Under the pieces are notes generated by a model, which ran no database searches, was not told the DNA's origin, and was given only the letters and a program-made list of their open reading frames with translations. DNA of 64,000 bases from Granulicella aggregans. Its GTDB lineage: Bacteria; Acidobacteriota; Terriglobia; Terriglobales; Acidobacteriaceae. The DNA lies in assembly GCF_025685565.1 (NCBI RefSeq), contig NZ_JAGSYE010000001.1, forward strand, positions 1,922,001 to 1,986,000. Reading direction: 5' to 3'. Position numbers and translations under genes: made by a program. This document shows, piece after piece, positions 1 through 10,302 of this stretch (its first letter is position 1; the number at the start of each line of letters is the position of its first letter).

Positions 1-1
1 G

Positions 2-121
2 CCCTCGGAGATGATCCGGCAAAGAGATCTTTACGAACTCGTTCGGGTGTATCAGCGGCTGGATCGCAAGGCCGACTTACAGCGCGCTTTGGATAGCCTC
101 AAAAGCCTGAAGAACAAGTGA
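2..121 (+). CDS. C-terminal fragment of an unidentified protein
   Basis: An open frame enters from the left edge and ends in TGA at 119-121. The visible 39 residues are charged and helical (Leu/Arg/Lys/Gln rich, ending SLKSLKNK). This could be the end of a TPR-like or other helical protein, but too little is present to name it. The gene is cut by the window boundary. Confidence 0.55.
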   Translation, partial: PSEMIRQRDLYELVRVYQRLDRKADLQRALDSLKSLKNK

Positions 122-236
122 CCGGGGCGAATTAGTCGAATTTCAATATGCGTTGTCTCGGACGCAAATTGAGCCACGCCGTTTTTCCTGAGTTATTGAG
201 ATAAACCGAATGCGCCAAATGTAAGGGAGACATTAG

Positions 237-1406
237 ATGGAAAAGATTGGAAAGTGCCGAAAGAACATTGCAACCATGGCTTTGAGCTTCCTGGCAGTGT
301 TCGTAGTGCTCAGCATGTCCGGTCGACGAGCTCTGGCGCAGGATCAGAGCACAGCTCCTGAAGCCTTAATCCTTAGCGGACAGTTCGCAGGTACGCACGA
401 TCCCTCGATCGCCGTCGACCACGGAACGTACTATGTCTTCGCGACAGGGGCGGTCAGGCCAGATAAGAGCGAAGCTCCTCCCCCCGCGCCGGCCGCCGGA
501 CAGGCGCAGACGGAGTACGTCCGTCCTCATACAGCTCAACTGCCGCAGTTTCCCATTCGCTGCTCAAAAGACCTGCATGCCTGGAAGCGCTGTGGGGCTG
601 TCTTCCCATCCATCCCGGAGTGGATCCAACAGATGAGTCCGAAGACCGAGGAGCTATGGGCGCCCGATGTCTCCTACTTCGATGGCTTGTACCACCTCTA
701 CTACGCCTTTTCTGTCTTCGGCAAGAACACCTCCGGCATCGCGCTCGCCACCAACGAGACGCTCGACCCGGCGAGCCCCAGGTACAAGTGGGTCGACCAC
801 GGGCTGGTGTTGCGCTCTCTCGCCACCAATGACTTCAACGCGATCGATCCGAACCTGATCCTCGATACCAAGGGCGAGGCGTGGCTTTCATTCGGCAGCT
901 TCTGGACCGGCATCAAGATGCGGCATCTCGATCGGAAGACCGGTCTCCTGTCGACGAAGGACACCACGGTGTACTCGCTTGCCGCCCGCACACACGGCGG
1001 ACTCACACAGCCGCGCAGCCCTGACCTGCCTCCCGATACCGAGGCCATTGAGGCGCCTTTCATCCTTCATCACGGAGACTTCTACTATCTCTTCGTATCC
1101 TGGGATCTTTGCTGCCGTGGTTTGAAGAGCACCTACAGCACCCACGTGGGTCGTTCCAAGAGCGTGACAGGGCCATACCTCGATCGCGCTGGGGTTCCGA
1201 TGCTGGAGGGTGGGGGATCGCCGTTGCTGGCAGGGAACAAAGTATGGCTCGGCCCGGGCGGGGAATCGCTATTGCATCTTCCCGAAGAGGACATCATCGT
1301 CTTTCACGCCTACAGCGGAGAGGATGGCCATCCGGCGCTCCATATCTCCACGCTTGGCTGGACAGAAGGATGGCCGACAGCGAGGCTTGAGGGTGACAGG
1401 CCCTGA
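237..1406 (+). CDS. Secreted GH43 family glycosidase (arabinanase-like)
   Basis: The 389-aa protein has an N-terminal signal peptide (hydrophobic stretch at about 12-28, likely cleavage after ALA34). The five-bladed GH43 propeller follows with its three catalytic acids in context: D55 in THDPS (general base), D205 in NAIDPN (pKa modulator) and E273 in IEAPF (general acid). Blocks such as EELWAPDVSYFDGLYHLYY and LSFGSFW are typical of endo-1,5-alpha-L-arabinanases and related enzymes, so arabinan or arabinoxylan side chains are the likely substrate. The exact activity within GH43 cannot be read from motifs. The ATG is preceded by GGGAGA about 8 bases upstream. It is separated from the next operon by 323 bases and is probably a single-gene unit acting in the periplasm or outside the cell. 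Confidence 0.88.
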   Translation: MEKIGKCRKNIATMALSFLAVFVVLSMSGRRALAQDQSTAPEALILSGQFAGTHDPSIAVDHGTYYVFATGAVRPDKSEAPPPAPAAGQAQTEYVRPHTAQLPQFPIRCSKDLHAWKRCGAVFPSIPEWIQQMSPKTEELWAPDVSYFDGLYHLYYAFSVFGKNTSGIALATNETLDPASPRYKWVDHGLVLRSLATNDFNAIDPNLILDTKGEAWLSFGSFWTGIKMRHLDRKTGLLSTKDTTVYSLAARTHGGLTQPRSPDLPPDTEAIEAPFILHHGDFYYLFVSWDLCCRGLKSTYSTHVGRSKSVTGPYLDRAGVPMLEGGGSPLLAGNKVWLGPGGESLLHLPEEDIIVFHAYSGEDGHPALHISTLGWTEGWPTARLEGDRP

Positions 1407-1729
1407 GTAAGGCAATGAAGTGAACATCGTGCAACACAACCCTGGTCGACCAGGTCGCCCACCAAGTCTTACTTGGGAGAGGATCTGGGATCACTATCGT
1501 CTCAAACAGCTGCCGCAAGCGGGCTCAGCCTGCTGACCGCGCGTCGCCGCCTCTCTAAACGAACCTCGGAACGCAGCCCGGCTGTGCCTGCGGATCCAGC
1601 TGCGGCGGCCTTTGCCGTTCTCGCACCGCGTTGAGAAAACATTGAGAAAATCTTGAGGCCGATTTTGAAGACCATTCTGCCTTGCGCTGTGTAGCTTTGC
1701 CGCACTGACAGGTTCGGATTGAGGCGCGA
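1407..1729. other. Intergenic region with regulatory repeats
   Basis: No gene is visible here. It contains a perfect 14-bp palindrome CCTGGTCGACCAGG at 1441-1454, a short hairpin CCAAGT/ACTTGG at 1462-1476 (possibly linked to the end of the GH43 transcript) and, closer to the downstream gene, the 11-bp-period TTGAG repeats annotated separately. Confidence 0.5.
1631..1657 (+). promoter_or_regulatory. Triple TTGAG direct repeat, 11-bp period (putative winged-helix operator)
   Basis: TTGAG begins at 1631, 1642 and 1653, exactly 11 bp apart, and the first two copies extend to TTGAGAAAA. A degenerate TTGAAG follows at 1665. An 11-bp direct-repeat spacing is characteristic of OmpR/PhoB-type winged-helix binding. 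The same triple repeat occurs in inverted orientation before the winged-helix regulator gene at 12589, which suggests that this regulator controls the operon starting at 1730. The sequence is seen directly; the function is inferred. Confidence 0.65.
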
Positions 1730-4700
1730 ATGGCAGAGATTACTCCCAAGGCGAACACCAGCGTACAGATAGGCCCCTGTACCCTCGTCTACACCCCGAC
1801 TTCAGCTCAGATGCTCAATGAGAATGGGATACAGGTGTGGGCCATCTCGGAGACCATGTTCCCTCCATCCGTGGTGGGGACGCCTCCAGTCGTCAGCGTG
1901 ACGGTCAAGACGACCTCGCACACGATTCACCCGCCACCACCACCGCCTGGAGGCGGACTCCCACAGATCGAGCCGCCGGTCGCCGGTCTGACTCCTTCGC
2001 TGGCGCCAGCCACAACGATTACGAATACGACGATCACGATTACTATGAGCGGCGCTCGCTTCGCCGGAACCGACATTCCTGCTGATTGTTCGATGGTCAT
2101 CATCCAAACTTCGAACAGCGACGACCCCGGCACAGGATTTCCCTCGATTAACTATTCGCAGACCTTTGGCGGCCTGTCCTTCGACGGAGAAGACGACGAT
2201 TTTCTGGGATATCTAACAGTCACTGCGCCGATTCCAGCCGGGAACCTGAGCCTCCCGCAGTCAAGTTCGGCGACCCTCAACTCCGGAGCCGGGCTCACCG
2301 CTTCAATCGACATTGCCCCTGGATACATGAACATCTACTCCGGGCTGGACGGCAACCCGGTGGCTCTTGTCGACTCGACCGCAATCGGCAACTTCGGCGT
2401 GGCGACGCTGACCGTGGCGGCAACCCAGGGCAGCGTGGTCCTCAGTTTTCCGGCTCCAGCACCCGCTTTTCAAACGGCATTTACGATCCAACAGCCGGAG
2501 GGATGGCTGGTGCTGCCACCGGGGTCAGCGACTACGATTGGAACGCTGAGCGGGCCGGCAAGTGGCGGCAGCTTCGACACCGCTTTGATCCTGGCCGGCG
2601 AGGATGTCTCCGCGAATCTGAGCTTTGTCGGATTTCTTCAGCTAAGACTATCGGCGACCGCGGCGACCCAGACGCAGTACACGCTGAGTCTAGCCTCGGG
2701 ACTTGCGCTTGCTGGCGATGCGACTGGCGCTCCGGTGCAGGTCTCGCTCATCGGCTGCCAGATAAATTTTGTCGATACGGGGACGACGTCCTCGCTCCTC
2801 CTGTCCGCGGGGTTCGCGACACTCAATCCGGCCCCGCTCACCACGGGGTCGATCGCACTTTGGCCGACGACCGGCAACATAGCCGGAGGGGTCACCCTGG
2901 ATTTTTCGACGAGTCCAGCGACCGCAAGCAACGCGTTTCTCAATATCGCGCAGGCGCTTTGCTCGCTTCCCGACGCGCTTACGCGGCCGTTGGCGTGGAC
3001 TGGAAATACCGGCCTTGCGCTGGTGACGACACCGCCGCCCATCGCCCCGGAGTATGCCAACTACGTCATTCTGGGAGGGGTCGCGGCCGGTGCGACCCAA
3101 GTGGTGCTGACGGGGATCAGCATGGAGGTGACGCGGACGGTCGACATGGCCATCGGGTCTATCACCTTCCAGAACTGCGGGGTGCAACAGGCTGGCGGAG
3201 GCGCGCTTTCCTTCGTGCAATGGGGCGGCGACCCGCAAAACTTGACGCCTTTCGTGACGGTCACTCTGCCGCCGCAGCACATCAGCGAGAATGCCTATCC
3301 ACTGAACGATGACAACACGCCGCAGGGGACGCTGGGACCGCCGCCGGTGACCGCGCGTATGGCAGGGGCTACTTCGCTGCTGATGGAGTTGCAGCTGGAG
3401 GGTGCTGTTCCGCTCAGCGCGGAGACGTTGTTCGACTGGACGAGCAACACGCTGATCAGCCCACAGCCGGGATCGAACGCACAACCCGATCCGGCTTCGG
3501 CCATGGTGCTTGAACTGCCTTACCGGCTGGATCTGGCGCTTGATCCTGACGCGGGATGGGTACAGCCAACCGCCCCTGCGCCGGACGCAGCAACCAGTCC
3601 GCTTTGGCATGCGCGGCTCGGCGTGCAGCAGGGCCGCTCTGATGGCAGCGGCTTCTTCGTGAACGAGCGCAGCGGGCTGCAGAAGAACGCCCGCGCCATC
3701 TGGACCTATGACACCCCCGGCTCGGGATCAGCGTTTGCCGACGAAGCCTTGACGGCCACCAATCGCGAGGACATCGTCTACGAGACCGGGCAAACCAATC
3801 TCTCTGGCACAGGCATCGCGGTCGATCACCTGATCCTCAGTCCGCTCGGTGCGTGGGCAGACCTGCGCTCGGTCTGGCCGCTTGGCGTCCCTCCCGCAGG
3901 TCACTCCCTCTCGGCCTGGACGCAGCTCATCAGCCAGGGACGCGACCAGTACATCCGCGCCGTTACCGTTGGCTATCTGCTGCCGTGGGGGCACGTGGCT
4001 TCGGTGGTGGAGGTGGCCGAGCGGCGCTTCTCGAGCGATGCCGGCAACACGGCCTATCTCTCGACCAAGAAGTATATCGTCGTGGGCGAGGTCACGCGCA
4101 CCTACATGCAGCAGCCGAGCGGCGCGCCCATGTTGCGAGACGCGGTGCTGACGCAGGTCGATTTGCTGACGCAGATCACGCCCGCGATTGACCAGGCGAC
4201 CGGGGTCATCACGGTTCCCGGCGACGGTACGGGACCTGCCTTCGTGCCCTATGTCAATGGGCAGCCGTTCCTGTTCCACGCACGCGTCTATGATAACGAC
4301 CAACTGGCGCAACCGCCGCGAAAGACCGCGGACACGTATCTGGCGGCCGTCTTCGTCGATGCAAGTTCATCGGACGCTCTGATCACCGCTGCGCTGAATG
4401 CCTTCAACACCGGCTCGACGGCTGCGGCTACAGCGCAAGTCACGCCCCATACCGATCCGCTGCCGACGGGCAGCCTTGTTCCAGGCCAGATATCTACGCT
4501 CTCGACGGCGGTGTTGAACGGCCAGAAGCTGGCACTGGCTACCTCAAACGTTCTGGGCGACACCACGCACGCTATCTCCAACCTGAGCATGCAGGTTTCG
4601 AGCCTGATCCCGGCGGGCGTTCCGTGGAACCTGGCCGCTCCCGTATCGAATTTTTATCCTTCGCTCAATCAGGCGCTGGTGACCCTCCCCGCAGTGGGCC

Positions 4701-6256
4701 TGCTGACCTCTGCCGCCCCGTCGAACGTGGCCGTCAGCTATCTTCCGCAGTACCTCAATCCACTGACCGACGGCAGCAATCCGGTCGATGCCTACATGGG
4801 GCTTGCAAGTCCAATCGCTGCGGCACTCTCAGGAGCGAAGGCGAATGGGCTGGTCGCACCCTCGCTCGCCATCAGCGGCCTGTCGCGTACCTTCGGGGCG
4901 CTTACCGGCGACCCCGGCAACCCCACCGCCCCGCTCGCCGGTCTGCTTGCCGGCGCTCTCAATCCGGCCAGCTTCTTCCCCAGCGACGCCAAGCTGTTGA
5001 ACCTGATCCCATTCACGGATCTGGTCGGCGCGGTCGAAGGCCTCACGTCCTTCGATACGACGCACATTCCGCAGGTCAAGGTCGATACCAGCGATCCGAC
5101 CAAGATCGTGGCGACGATGAACTGGCTGCCGACGCTGTCCTGGCCGCCGCAGACGTCAACTACGGGATTGACGACCGGCGGGGCAACCGTTGCCTCGCAG
5201 CAGAACACCTGGAACGTGCCGGGCGGTTTCGTCAGCCTGACGCTGAATGGCAACCTGGCCGGTAGCATCACGCTTAGCAGCACGATCACCACGCCGGTTA
5301 CGCCTGGGCCGCTGCCAGGGCCAGTCCCGGCACCGATCCCTGCCGGTGCTCCGGTCAGCACGATGGTTGCGACCGTCAATAACTTCAGCCTCAACGTGCT
5401 CGATCTGGTCCAGATCAACTTCGACACGCTGACCTTCACTTCGACAACCGGCAAGAAGCCGACCGTGAAAGTAGGTCTGTCCGCGACGCCTTTCGTCCTG
5501 ACCGGGCAGATCGACTTCCTGCAGGTCCTCTTCGATGCGATCGAAGCGCTGTTCGATAGCGGCCCGGCCATCTCGGTCGATGACGCGGCGATCACCCTCA
5601 GCTTCGAGTTCGCCGTGCCGGACGTGGGGATGGGGATCTTCGACCTGAGCGGCATCGCCATCGGCGTCGACGTGATCCTCTCGCTCAGCACCGATCCGGT
5701 GGAGTTCCACTTCCACTACGCCGGCCCCGATAACCCGTTCGATCTCGCGGTCGACCTGCTCGGCGGCGGCGGTTATTTTCTGGTGGATGCTTCAGACCTG
5801 CTCAACACCGCGATCACGCTTTCGGCACAGGCAGGGGCCAGCGTCTCGCTCGACCTCGGCGTGGCCAGCGGTTCGGTCTCGATCATGCTGGGTGCGTTCT
5901 TCCAGTCGTCCTCGACTTCGGGACAAGGTCCGCTACTCGGTGGCTACGTGCGTGCAGATGGCCAATTGAACATCCTCGACCTGATCACGCTGCACGTCTC
6001 TTTCTATCTCGGCGTCACGTACGCCCCGGAGGCGGGCATCTTGTGGGGCGAGTGCACGGTCACCGTGGAGGTCTCGGTCCTGTTCTTCCATCAATCCGTT
6101 TCGTTGAGTCTGCGCAAGCAGTTTCCCGTCAAGCTGCCGTCGGTCCCGCTGCTGGAGCACGCGCGGCCACTCGATGCGACTCCGCCCTGGCCGATTCCCC
6201 GCGACCAGATCATGAGTCCGGCCGACTGGACTACCTATACGCAGGCATTTGCCTGA
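1730..6256 (+). CDS. Giant uncharacterised beta-rich protein (1508 aa)
   Basis: I do not recognise a named domain. The protein is rich in Ala, Thr, Pro, Gly and Ser, has no signal peptide and no obvious membrane helix. A PPPPPPGGG hinge lies at residues 68-76. A well-marked block at about 700-870 (start LILSPLGAW, then GRDQYIRAVTVGYLLPWGH at 737-755 and ERRF at 764-767, ending GQPFLFHARVYDND) resembles, from memory only, a block found in large uncharacterised proteins of other phyla. The last 300 residues alternate short hydrophobic strands (FDLSGIAIGVDV, GGGGYFLVDASD), suggesting a large beta-structure. It is the first gene of an apparent three-gene operon (39 bases to the next gene), with 11-bp operator-like repeats upstream. 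The function is unknown; a structural or surface-display role is only a guess. Confidence 0.75.
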   Translation: MAEITPKANTSVQIGPCTLVYTPTSAQMLNENGIQVWAISETMFPPSVVGTPPVVSVTVKTTSHTIHPPPPPPGGGLPQIEPPVAGLTPSLAPATTITNTTITITMSGARFAGTDIPADCSMVIIQTSNSDDPGTGFPSINYSQTFGGLSFDGEDDDFLGYLTVTAPIPAGNLSLPQSSSATLNSGAGLTASIDIAPGYMNIYSGLDGNPVALVDSTAIGNFGVATLTVAATQGSVVLSFPAPAPAFQTAFTIQQPEGWLVLPPGSATTIGTLSGPASGGSFDTALILAGEDVSANLSFVGFLQLRLSATAATQTQYTLSLASGLALAGDATGAPVQVSLIGCQINFVDTGTTSSLLLSAGFATLNPAPLTTGSIALWPTTGNIAGGVTLDFSTSPATASNAFLNIAQALCSLPDALTRPLAWTGNTGLALVTTPPPIAPEYANYVILGGVAAGATQVVLTGISMEVTRTVDMAIGSITFQNCGVQQAGGGALSFVQWGGDPQNLTPFVTVTLPPQHISENAYPLNDDNTPQGTLGPPPVTARMAGATSLLMELQLEGAVPLSAETLFDWTSNTLISPQPGSNAQPDPASAMVLELPYRLDLALDPDAGWVQPTAPAPDAATSPLWHARLGVQQGRSDGSGFFVNERSGLQKNARAIWTYDTPGSGSAFADEALTATNREDIVYETGQTNLSGTGIAVDHLILSPLGAWADLRSVWPLGVPPAGHSLSAWTQLISQGRDQYIRAVTVGYLLPWGHVASVVEVAERRFSSDAGNTAYLSTKKYIVVGEVTRTYMQQPSGAPMLRDAVLTQVDLLTQITPAIDQATGVITVPGDGTGPAFVPYVNGQPFLFHARVYDNDQLAQPPRKTADTYLAAVFVDASSSDALITAALNAFNTGSTAAATAQVTPHTDPLPTGSLVPGQISTLSTAVLNGQKLALATSNVLGDTTHAISNLSMQVSSLIPAGVPWNLAAPVSNFYPSLNQALVTLPAVGLLTSAAPSNVAVSYLPQYLNPLTDGSNPVDAYMGLASPIAAALSGAKANGLVAPSLAISGLSRTFGALTGDPGNPTAPLAGLLAGALNPASFFPSDAKLLNLIPFTDLVGAVEGLTSFDTTHIPQVKVDTSDPTKIVATMNWLPTLSWPPQTSTTGLTTGGATVASQQNTWNVPGGFVSLTLNGNLAGSITLSSTITTPVTPGPLPGPVPAPIPAGAPVSTMVATVNNFSLNVLDLVQINFDTLTFTSTTGKKPTVKVGLSATPFVLTGQIDFLQVLFDAIEALFDSGPAISVDDAAITLSFEFAVPDVGMGIFDLSGIAIGVDVILSLSTDPVEFHFHYAGPDNPFDLAVDLLGGGGYFLVDASDLLNTAITLSAQAGASVSLDLGVASGSVSIMLGAFFQSSSTSGQGPLLGGYVRADGQLNILDLITLHVSFYLGVTYAPEAGILWGECTVTVEVSVLFFHQSVSLSLRKQFPVKLPSVPLLEHARPLDATPPWPIPRDQIMSPADWTTYTQAFA

Positions 6257-6295
6257 AGCACCGAAGCGTTACCCGAATCAGAAAGAAGGCAGCCG

Positions 6296-9200
6296 ATGGC
6301 AGTAGCAGCACCTGGGCAGATTACATGGACGGTCCTCCCCGCAGGGTGGGCGACGGACGGCTCTCAGAGCGTCAATCTTTCGCTGGTCGCCACACCGCAG
6401 CTAGTCTCCGCCGATCCGGTCGCGACCATGGCGGATTTTCCGCTCTTCAACGGTGCGACGCTGTGGCCGGACCTGATGGCGGCGTCGAGCTTCGTCGTCA
6501 CCTTCGCCAGCATCGACAGCGCCACGCTGATACCCAATCCAGCGGCGATCGACTCAACGCTGTGGAAGCTGGTCTTTCCGGACACGCTGCCGGTTGCTGC
6601 GTTTTCGAGCGGAGCGGCCGCGGCTGTCGCGGCACAGACGACACAGAGCTACTCCGTCCAGACCAACCTGCGGTCGGTGCTGGGCGTGTACCACCAGACG
6701 CCCGTCTACGGCGGTGGCATCAACCGGGGCAAGAATCCGCCCGTGCTGGAGGCGGTTCCGGCCGCCGCGGCACGTACTGTTTCCAATGGCCCAAACGCCT
6801 CCCGGCTGGCCCACCTTGTCCCGGACACCGAAGCGGAGCGCGTGGAGCTGCGGACTACCATCCGCACACTGCGGGCCAAACACAAGGTACTGAAGCCGTC
6901 CCACTTTGAGGAGCATGCGGCGAAGTCCGCGGGCCGGTTCACGGCAGAGATGTTGCACTTTGCTGAGATGGATGACTACTACAGCCAGCTCTCGGCGGGT
7001 GCGGCGGCACGGTATAATGCCGCTACGCAGAACCAGACCGTACCTGCGCAGCCGCTGACCGCCCCTTCCTTTGATTTTCACGCGGCGCTTACCGCCATCT
7101 CTCGCTACCCAGCGCTGATGCGGGCCCTCGGACTCATCCTCGACTTCACGCTGCCGGTGAGCGACGTTGTGGCGATCGGCGTGGCCAACAGCCAGATGGC
7201 AATGTCTCCCGCTGCCAGTCCCGCGTTTGCTGGATACTCGTTTGTTACGCCGCAGACCCTTTATACCTACGATGCCGGAGCTCCGACGTTTTGCCTCGCC
7301 ACGTCCGGCGCAATACCCGATCTCGCAGACGGCTACTTCGCCATCCCGCCGGACTACAGCGTTCCCCTGAGCCTGCGACTCGAGGCTCTGGCAAGCCTGC
7401 TCCCGGAGCAGGCGGCACAGTTCAAACGCGCGGTGGCGCTCGATGCGACGGCCACTCCCGCCCCGCTACCCGCGCCCAACACCGCAGGGCTCGGACTCGC
7501 ACGCAGCGGCGAAAACGGCCTCGTCGTCACCCTCACCACCATGCTCCAGATGCAGGCGGCGCTGGCCACGTCGGCCACACCGCAGGCTCCGACAGTCAGT
7601 GCGGAGACGCTCGTACGCGGCTTCCGCGTCGACATGCAGCCGGCGGGCTCTACCACGTGGTACTCCCTGCACCAGCGCGTCGGGACCTGCACGTTCACCG
7701 CTAGCGGACGCCAACTGCAGTGGAACGATGAAGGCTGGGCGCAGTTGCAAGCCTTCAACCCCGCGCTCGACGGGCCTGCGGCAAGTCTTTGGACGCATGA
7801 GACGATCTTCCTCTGGCAGGGCTGGAGTCTCTCAGCACCGCGCCCAGGCAAGATGTCCGGCCAGGACGGCACGCTGCTCGACCAATCCGCTGCCGGCACG
7901 AGCAACCTGGAGTTCTCCGTTACGGCAGCGGCGCAGCCGGGGACGCTGCCGTTGCTCCGCTTCGGACAGAGCTACAACTGCCGCCTACGCACGGTGGATC
8001 TCGCCGGATACAGCCTGCCGCTTACGACGGCGACGGATGCACAGTTCACCACTAGCCTGGGAGCCTTCCTGCGCTATGAGCCGGCACCGCCGCCGGTGCT
8101 GCTGATGCGCGACTCCGCCGGGCCCGGGGAGACCAACGGGACGGTCGTGCTTCGCAGCGACTGGAACGCACCAGCACCGGGGGACGCTGAGCGCCTGATT
8201 GCGCCACCGTCCACCTCGCTGCACATGGCCGAATGGCATGGCGCACTTGACCTGAATGGCCAGCCCAATCCGGCGCTGTTCAGCGATCCAACCTTCGTGG
8301 CACGGCTGAATGCGTCGTTCTCCGCGCAGCCTTACGGGGCGACTCCGCCCGCTGTGCCTTATCTGCCGGACCCGACCGTGACCGGTGCGGTCCTCGACTT
8401 CACTCCAGCGACCACCACGCCCACCGATCCGGTAACAATGCTCGCCTTCGACGGGACGTGGCCTGCACTGAACTCGTCGCGGCTCATCCTGCAGGAGGGC
8501 GCGTTCAGTGTCGTCGTCGATCCGGTGGGTCACACGGTTACGGTGAGTCTGCCGAAGGCTACGACCTACAGCATCAATCTGACTGCGGGACTCTCGGCTA
8601 CGAACCTGCTTTTGTTTGACTACTGGAGCCAGATCGCCTCGGGCAAGATCAATGTGGCCAGCATTCCGAACGCCATGACTGGAGCGCTGAATGGCCGGAC
8701 GTCTCAGCTCACTCCGTCGCGCGTCGTCAACCTGGTCCACGCTGTGCAGCGGCCGCTGATCGTCTCCGCTTTCTCTGCCGGTACTTATATGACACGGCCG
8801 GGCACCTTCGCGCTTATGTTCAGCACGATCAGCCTCGACGCAGCCAGTACCGGCAAGGCCGAGGTTCTTGCTGCCTGGCAGGAGTGGGTCGATGACGGCG
8901 TCAATGCGCCCTATCAGCAGAGCTACCAGGGGAGCGTAACCCAGGGCATGGTGTCGTTAAGTGACGTGGCCTGGTATACCGCAGGGCAGTTCCCTTCTTC
9001 CGCGCTACCGTTCGTCGAGCACGAGTTCCATGACACCAAGGCTCGATTGGTGACCTATACGGTGGTGACCACGACACGCTTCATGGAGTTCTTCCCAACG
9101 TCCGTTACCGACGACCCGGCAAACGTGAGCCAGACCAGTCTGCCGCTGACCCTCAACGTGCCCACCGCCACCTGGCCGCCTGCGCCGAAGGTGCTCTACG

Positions 9201-10273
9201 TGGTGCCGCTCTTCGGCTGGCAGCAAAGTACCGACGGAAGCGGCAACCCGACGCAGACGAGGTCCTGTGGTGTTCGCGTCTATATGGATCGGCCCTGGTA
9301 CGCGTCCGGCGACGGTGAGCAACTGGGTGTAGTGATCCCTGTGACGGCTCCGCCTCCGCCGGCGGATGGCGGTGGTGGCACGCCTATCCACGGCGGCGGG
9401 GGCGGAGGCGGCGGAGTTGGAGGAGGTGGCGGTCCGGTCGCTCAGACCACAGTCACCACTCCCCCTGCCCCACCGACCGCACCGCCCGAGGTCCCGGCTA
9501 CCTATGTGCCCTATGTCACGCAGTGGGGCGCCGACCCAGCGATTGGTGGCGTTGCCATCCCTTCGCCGTTTACACCACTGCCGCAGCACTTTCCCGGGGG
9601 AACGCTCGCCCCGAGCGTCGACATCGGCTCGTTTCCCGGCTATCACTTTCAGGCTGCGGACACGGGTGTCGCCGTGGTTGCCTTTCCGGTTCAGTTTGAG
9701 CCACCCGATCCATCGAATCCGACTGCGCCGGCCGATCTGGGTGCGACCCCCAACAATGGCCGCTGGTACGCCGATATCGAGATCGACACGGGACAGGCTT
9801 ACTTCCCATTTCTGCGGCTGGCGCTTACGCGTTACCAGTCCTATAACTCAGGCCAGGAGATCAATTCCTGCTCCGAGATCGTTCTTGCGGACTTCGTGCA
9901 GATCGCAGCAGACCGCAGCATGAGTCTGGTGTTTGAAACCACAGCGCCGCTCACCGCGAATATCGTCGTCACCGGTCCCGTGAATCCGAACGGCAACAGC
10001 TTCCAGGCCCAGCTTGAGATCGACCAGGGCACAAGCGGCTCACCTCTGTGGATGCCGGGCGAAGAGGTGGTTCTGGTGCCGGTGACCCGCTTCCCGAGCC
10101 CTGTAACTCACTGGATCAGGGCCATCACGCTGCCCGTCGCTCGCGGCACACAGCCCATGCGCATCGTGGTACGGGAGTATGAAAACTGGCCGGTCGATGC
10201 GCCGGGGCGAGTAGCGGGAGCGGCGCCCTCGTCTGCGCAAAGACTGGTCTTCGTCACCAGTTACACCTTATAG
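6296..10273 (+). CDS. Giant uncharacterised protein (1325 aa), partner of the preceding gene
   Basis: This is a second very large Ala/Thr/Pro-rich protein without signal peptide or membrane helices. Residues around 563-600 (LRTVDLAGYS followed by FLRYEPAPPP) and 632-651 (RLIAPPSTSLHMAEWHGALD) look like conserved blocks rather than low-complexity sequence; the first has the feel of a fibronectin/Ig-like beta fold. A Pro/Gly hinge at about 1017-1067 separates a C-terminal beta-rich domain of about 260 residues. It lies 39 bases after the first giant gene and 29 bases before a GH5-like hydrolase gene, so the three are probably co-transcribed. I know no function. The pair looks like a co-evolved two-protein assembly, which is inference from layout only. 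Confidence 0.75.
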   Translation: MAVAAPGQITWTVLPAGWATDGSQSVNLSLVATPQLVSADPVATMADFPLFNGATLWPDLMAASSFVVTFASIDSATLIPNPAAIDSTLWKLVFPDTLPVAAFSSGAAAAVAAQTTQSYSVQTNLRSVLGVYHQTPVYGGGINRGKNPPVLEAVPAAAARTVSNGPNASRLAHLVPDTEAERVELRTTIRTLRAKHKVLKPSHFEEHAAKSAGRFTAEMLHFAEMDDYYSQLSAGAAARYNAATQNQTVPAQPLTAPSFDFHAALTAISRYPALMRALGLILDFTLPVSDVVAIGVANSQMAMSPAASPAFAGYSFVTPQTLYTYDAGAPTFCLATSGAIPDLADGYFAIPPDYSVPLSLRLEALASLLPEQAAQFKRAVALDATATPAPLPAPNTAGLGLARSGENGLVVTLTTMLQMQAALATSATPQAPTVSAETLVRGFRVDMQPAGSTTWYSLHQRVGTCTFTASGRQLQWNDEGWAQLQAFNPALDGPAASLWTHETIFLWQGWSLSAPRPGKMSGQDGTLLDQSAAGTSNLEFSVTAAAQPGTLPLLRFGQSYNCRLRTVDLAGYSLPLTTATDAQFTTSLGAFLRYEPAPPPVLLMRDSAGPGETNGTVVLRSDWNAPAPGDAERLIAPPSTSLHMAEWHGALDLNGQPNPALFSDPTFVARLNASFSAQPYGATPPAVPYLPDPTVTGAVLDFTPATTTPTDPVTMLAFDGTWPALNSSRLILQEGAFSVVVDPVGHTVTVSLPKATTYSINLTAGLSATNLLLFDYWSQIASGKINVASIPNAMTGALNGRTSQLTPSRVVNLVHAVQRPLIVSAFSAGTYMTRPGTFALMFSTISLDAASTGKAEVLAAWQEWVDDGVNAPYQQSYQGSVTQGMVSLSDVAWYTAGQFPSSALPFVEHEFHDTKARLVTYTVVTTTRFMEFFPTSVTDDPANVSQTSLPLTLNVPTATWPPAPKVLYVVPLFGWQQSTDGSGNPTQTRSCGVRVYMDRPWYASGDGEQLGVVIPVTAPPPPADGGGGTPIHGGGGGGGGVGGGGGPVAQTTVTTPPAPPTAPPEVPATYVPYVTQWGADPAIGGVAIPSPFTPLPQHFPGGTLAPSVDIGSFPGYHFQAADTGVAVVAFPVQFEPPDPSNPTAPADLGATPNNGRWYADIEIDTGQAYFPFLRLALTRYQSYNSGQEINSCSEIVLADFVQIAADRSMSLVFETTAPLTANIVVTGPVNPNGNSFQAQLEIDQGTSGSPLWMPGEEVVLVPVTRFPSPVTHWIRAITLPVARGTQPMRIVVREYENWPVDAPGRVAGAAPSSAQRLVFVTSYTL
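9361..9433 (+). repeat. GGC/GGA-rich low-complexity hinge inside the second giant gene
   Basis: The sequence is dominated by GGC, GGT and GGA codons and encodes a polyglycine stretch interrupted by TPIH and flanked by proline runs. It marks a flexible linker between the main body and the C-terminal domain of the encoded protein and could be prone to slippage. Confidence 0.6.
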
Positions 10274-10302
10274 CGAAGATTCACAGGAGATACTGGAGCC
10301 CC

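Noticed and set aside
2690..3610. 306-codon frame antisense to the first giant gene
   Set aside because: Arg-rich composition of a reverse-frame shadow; overlaps a stronger gene with operon context.
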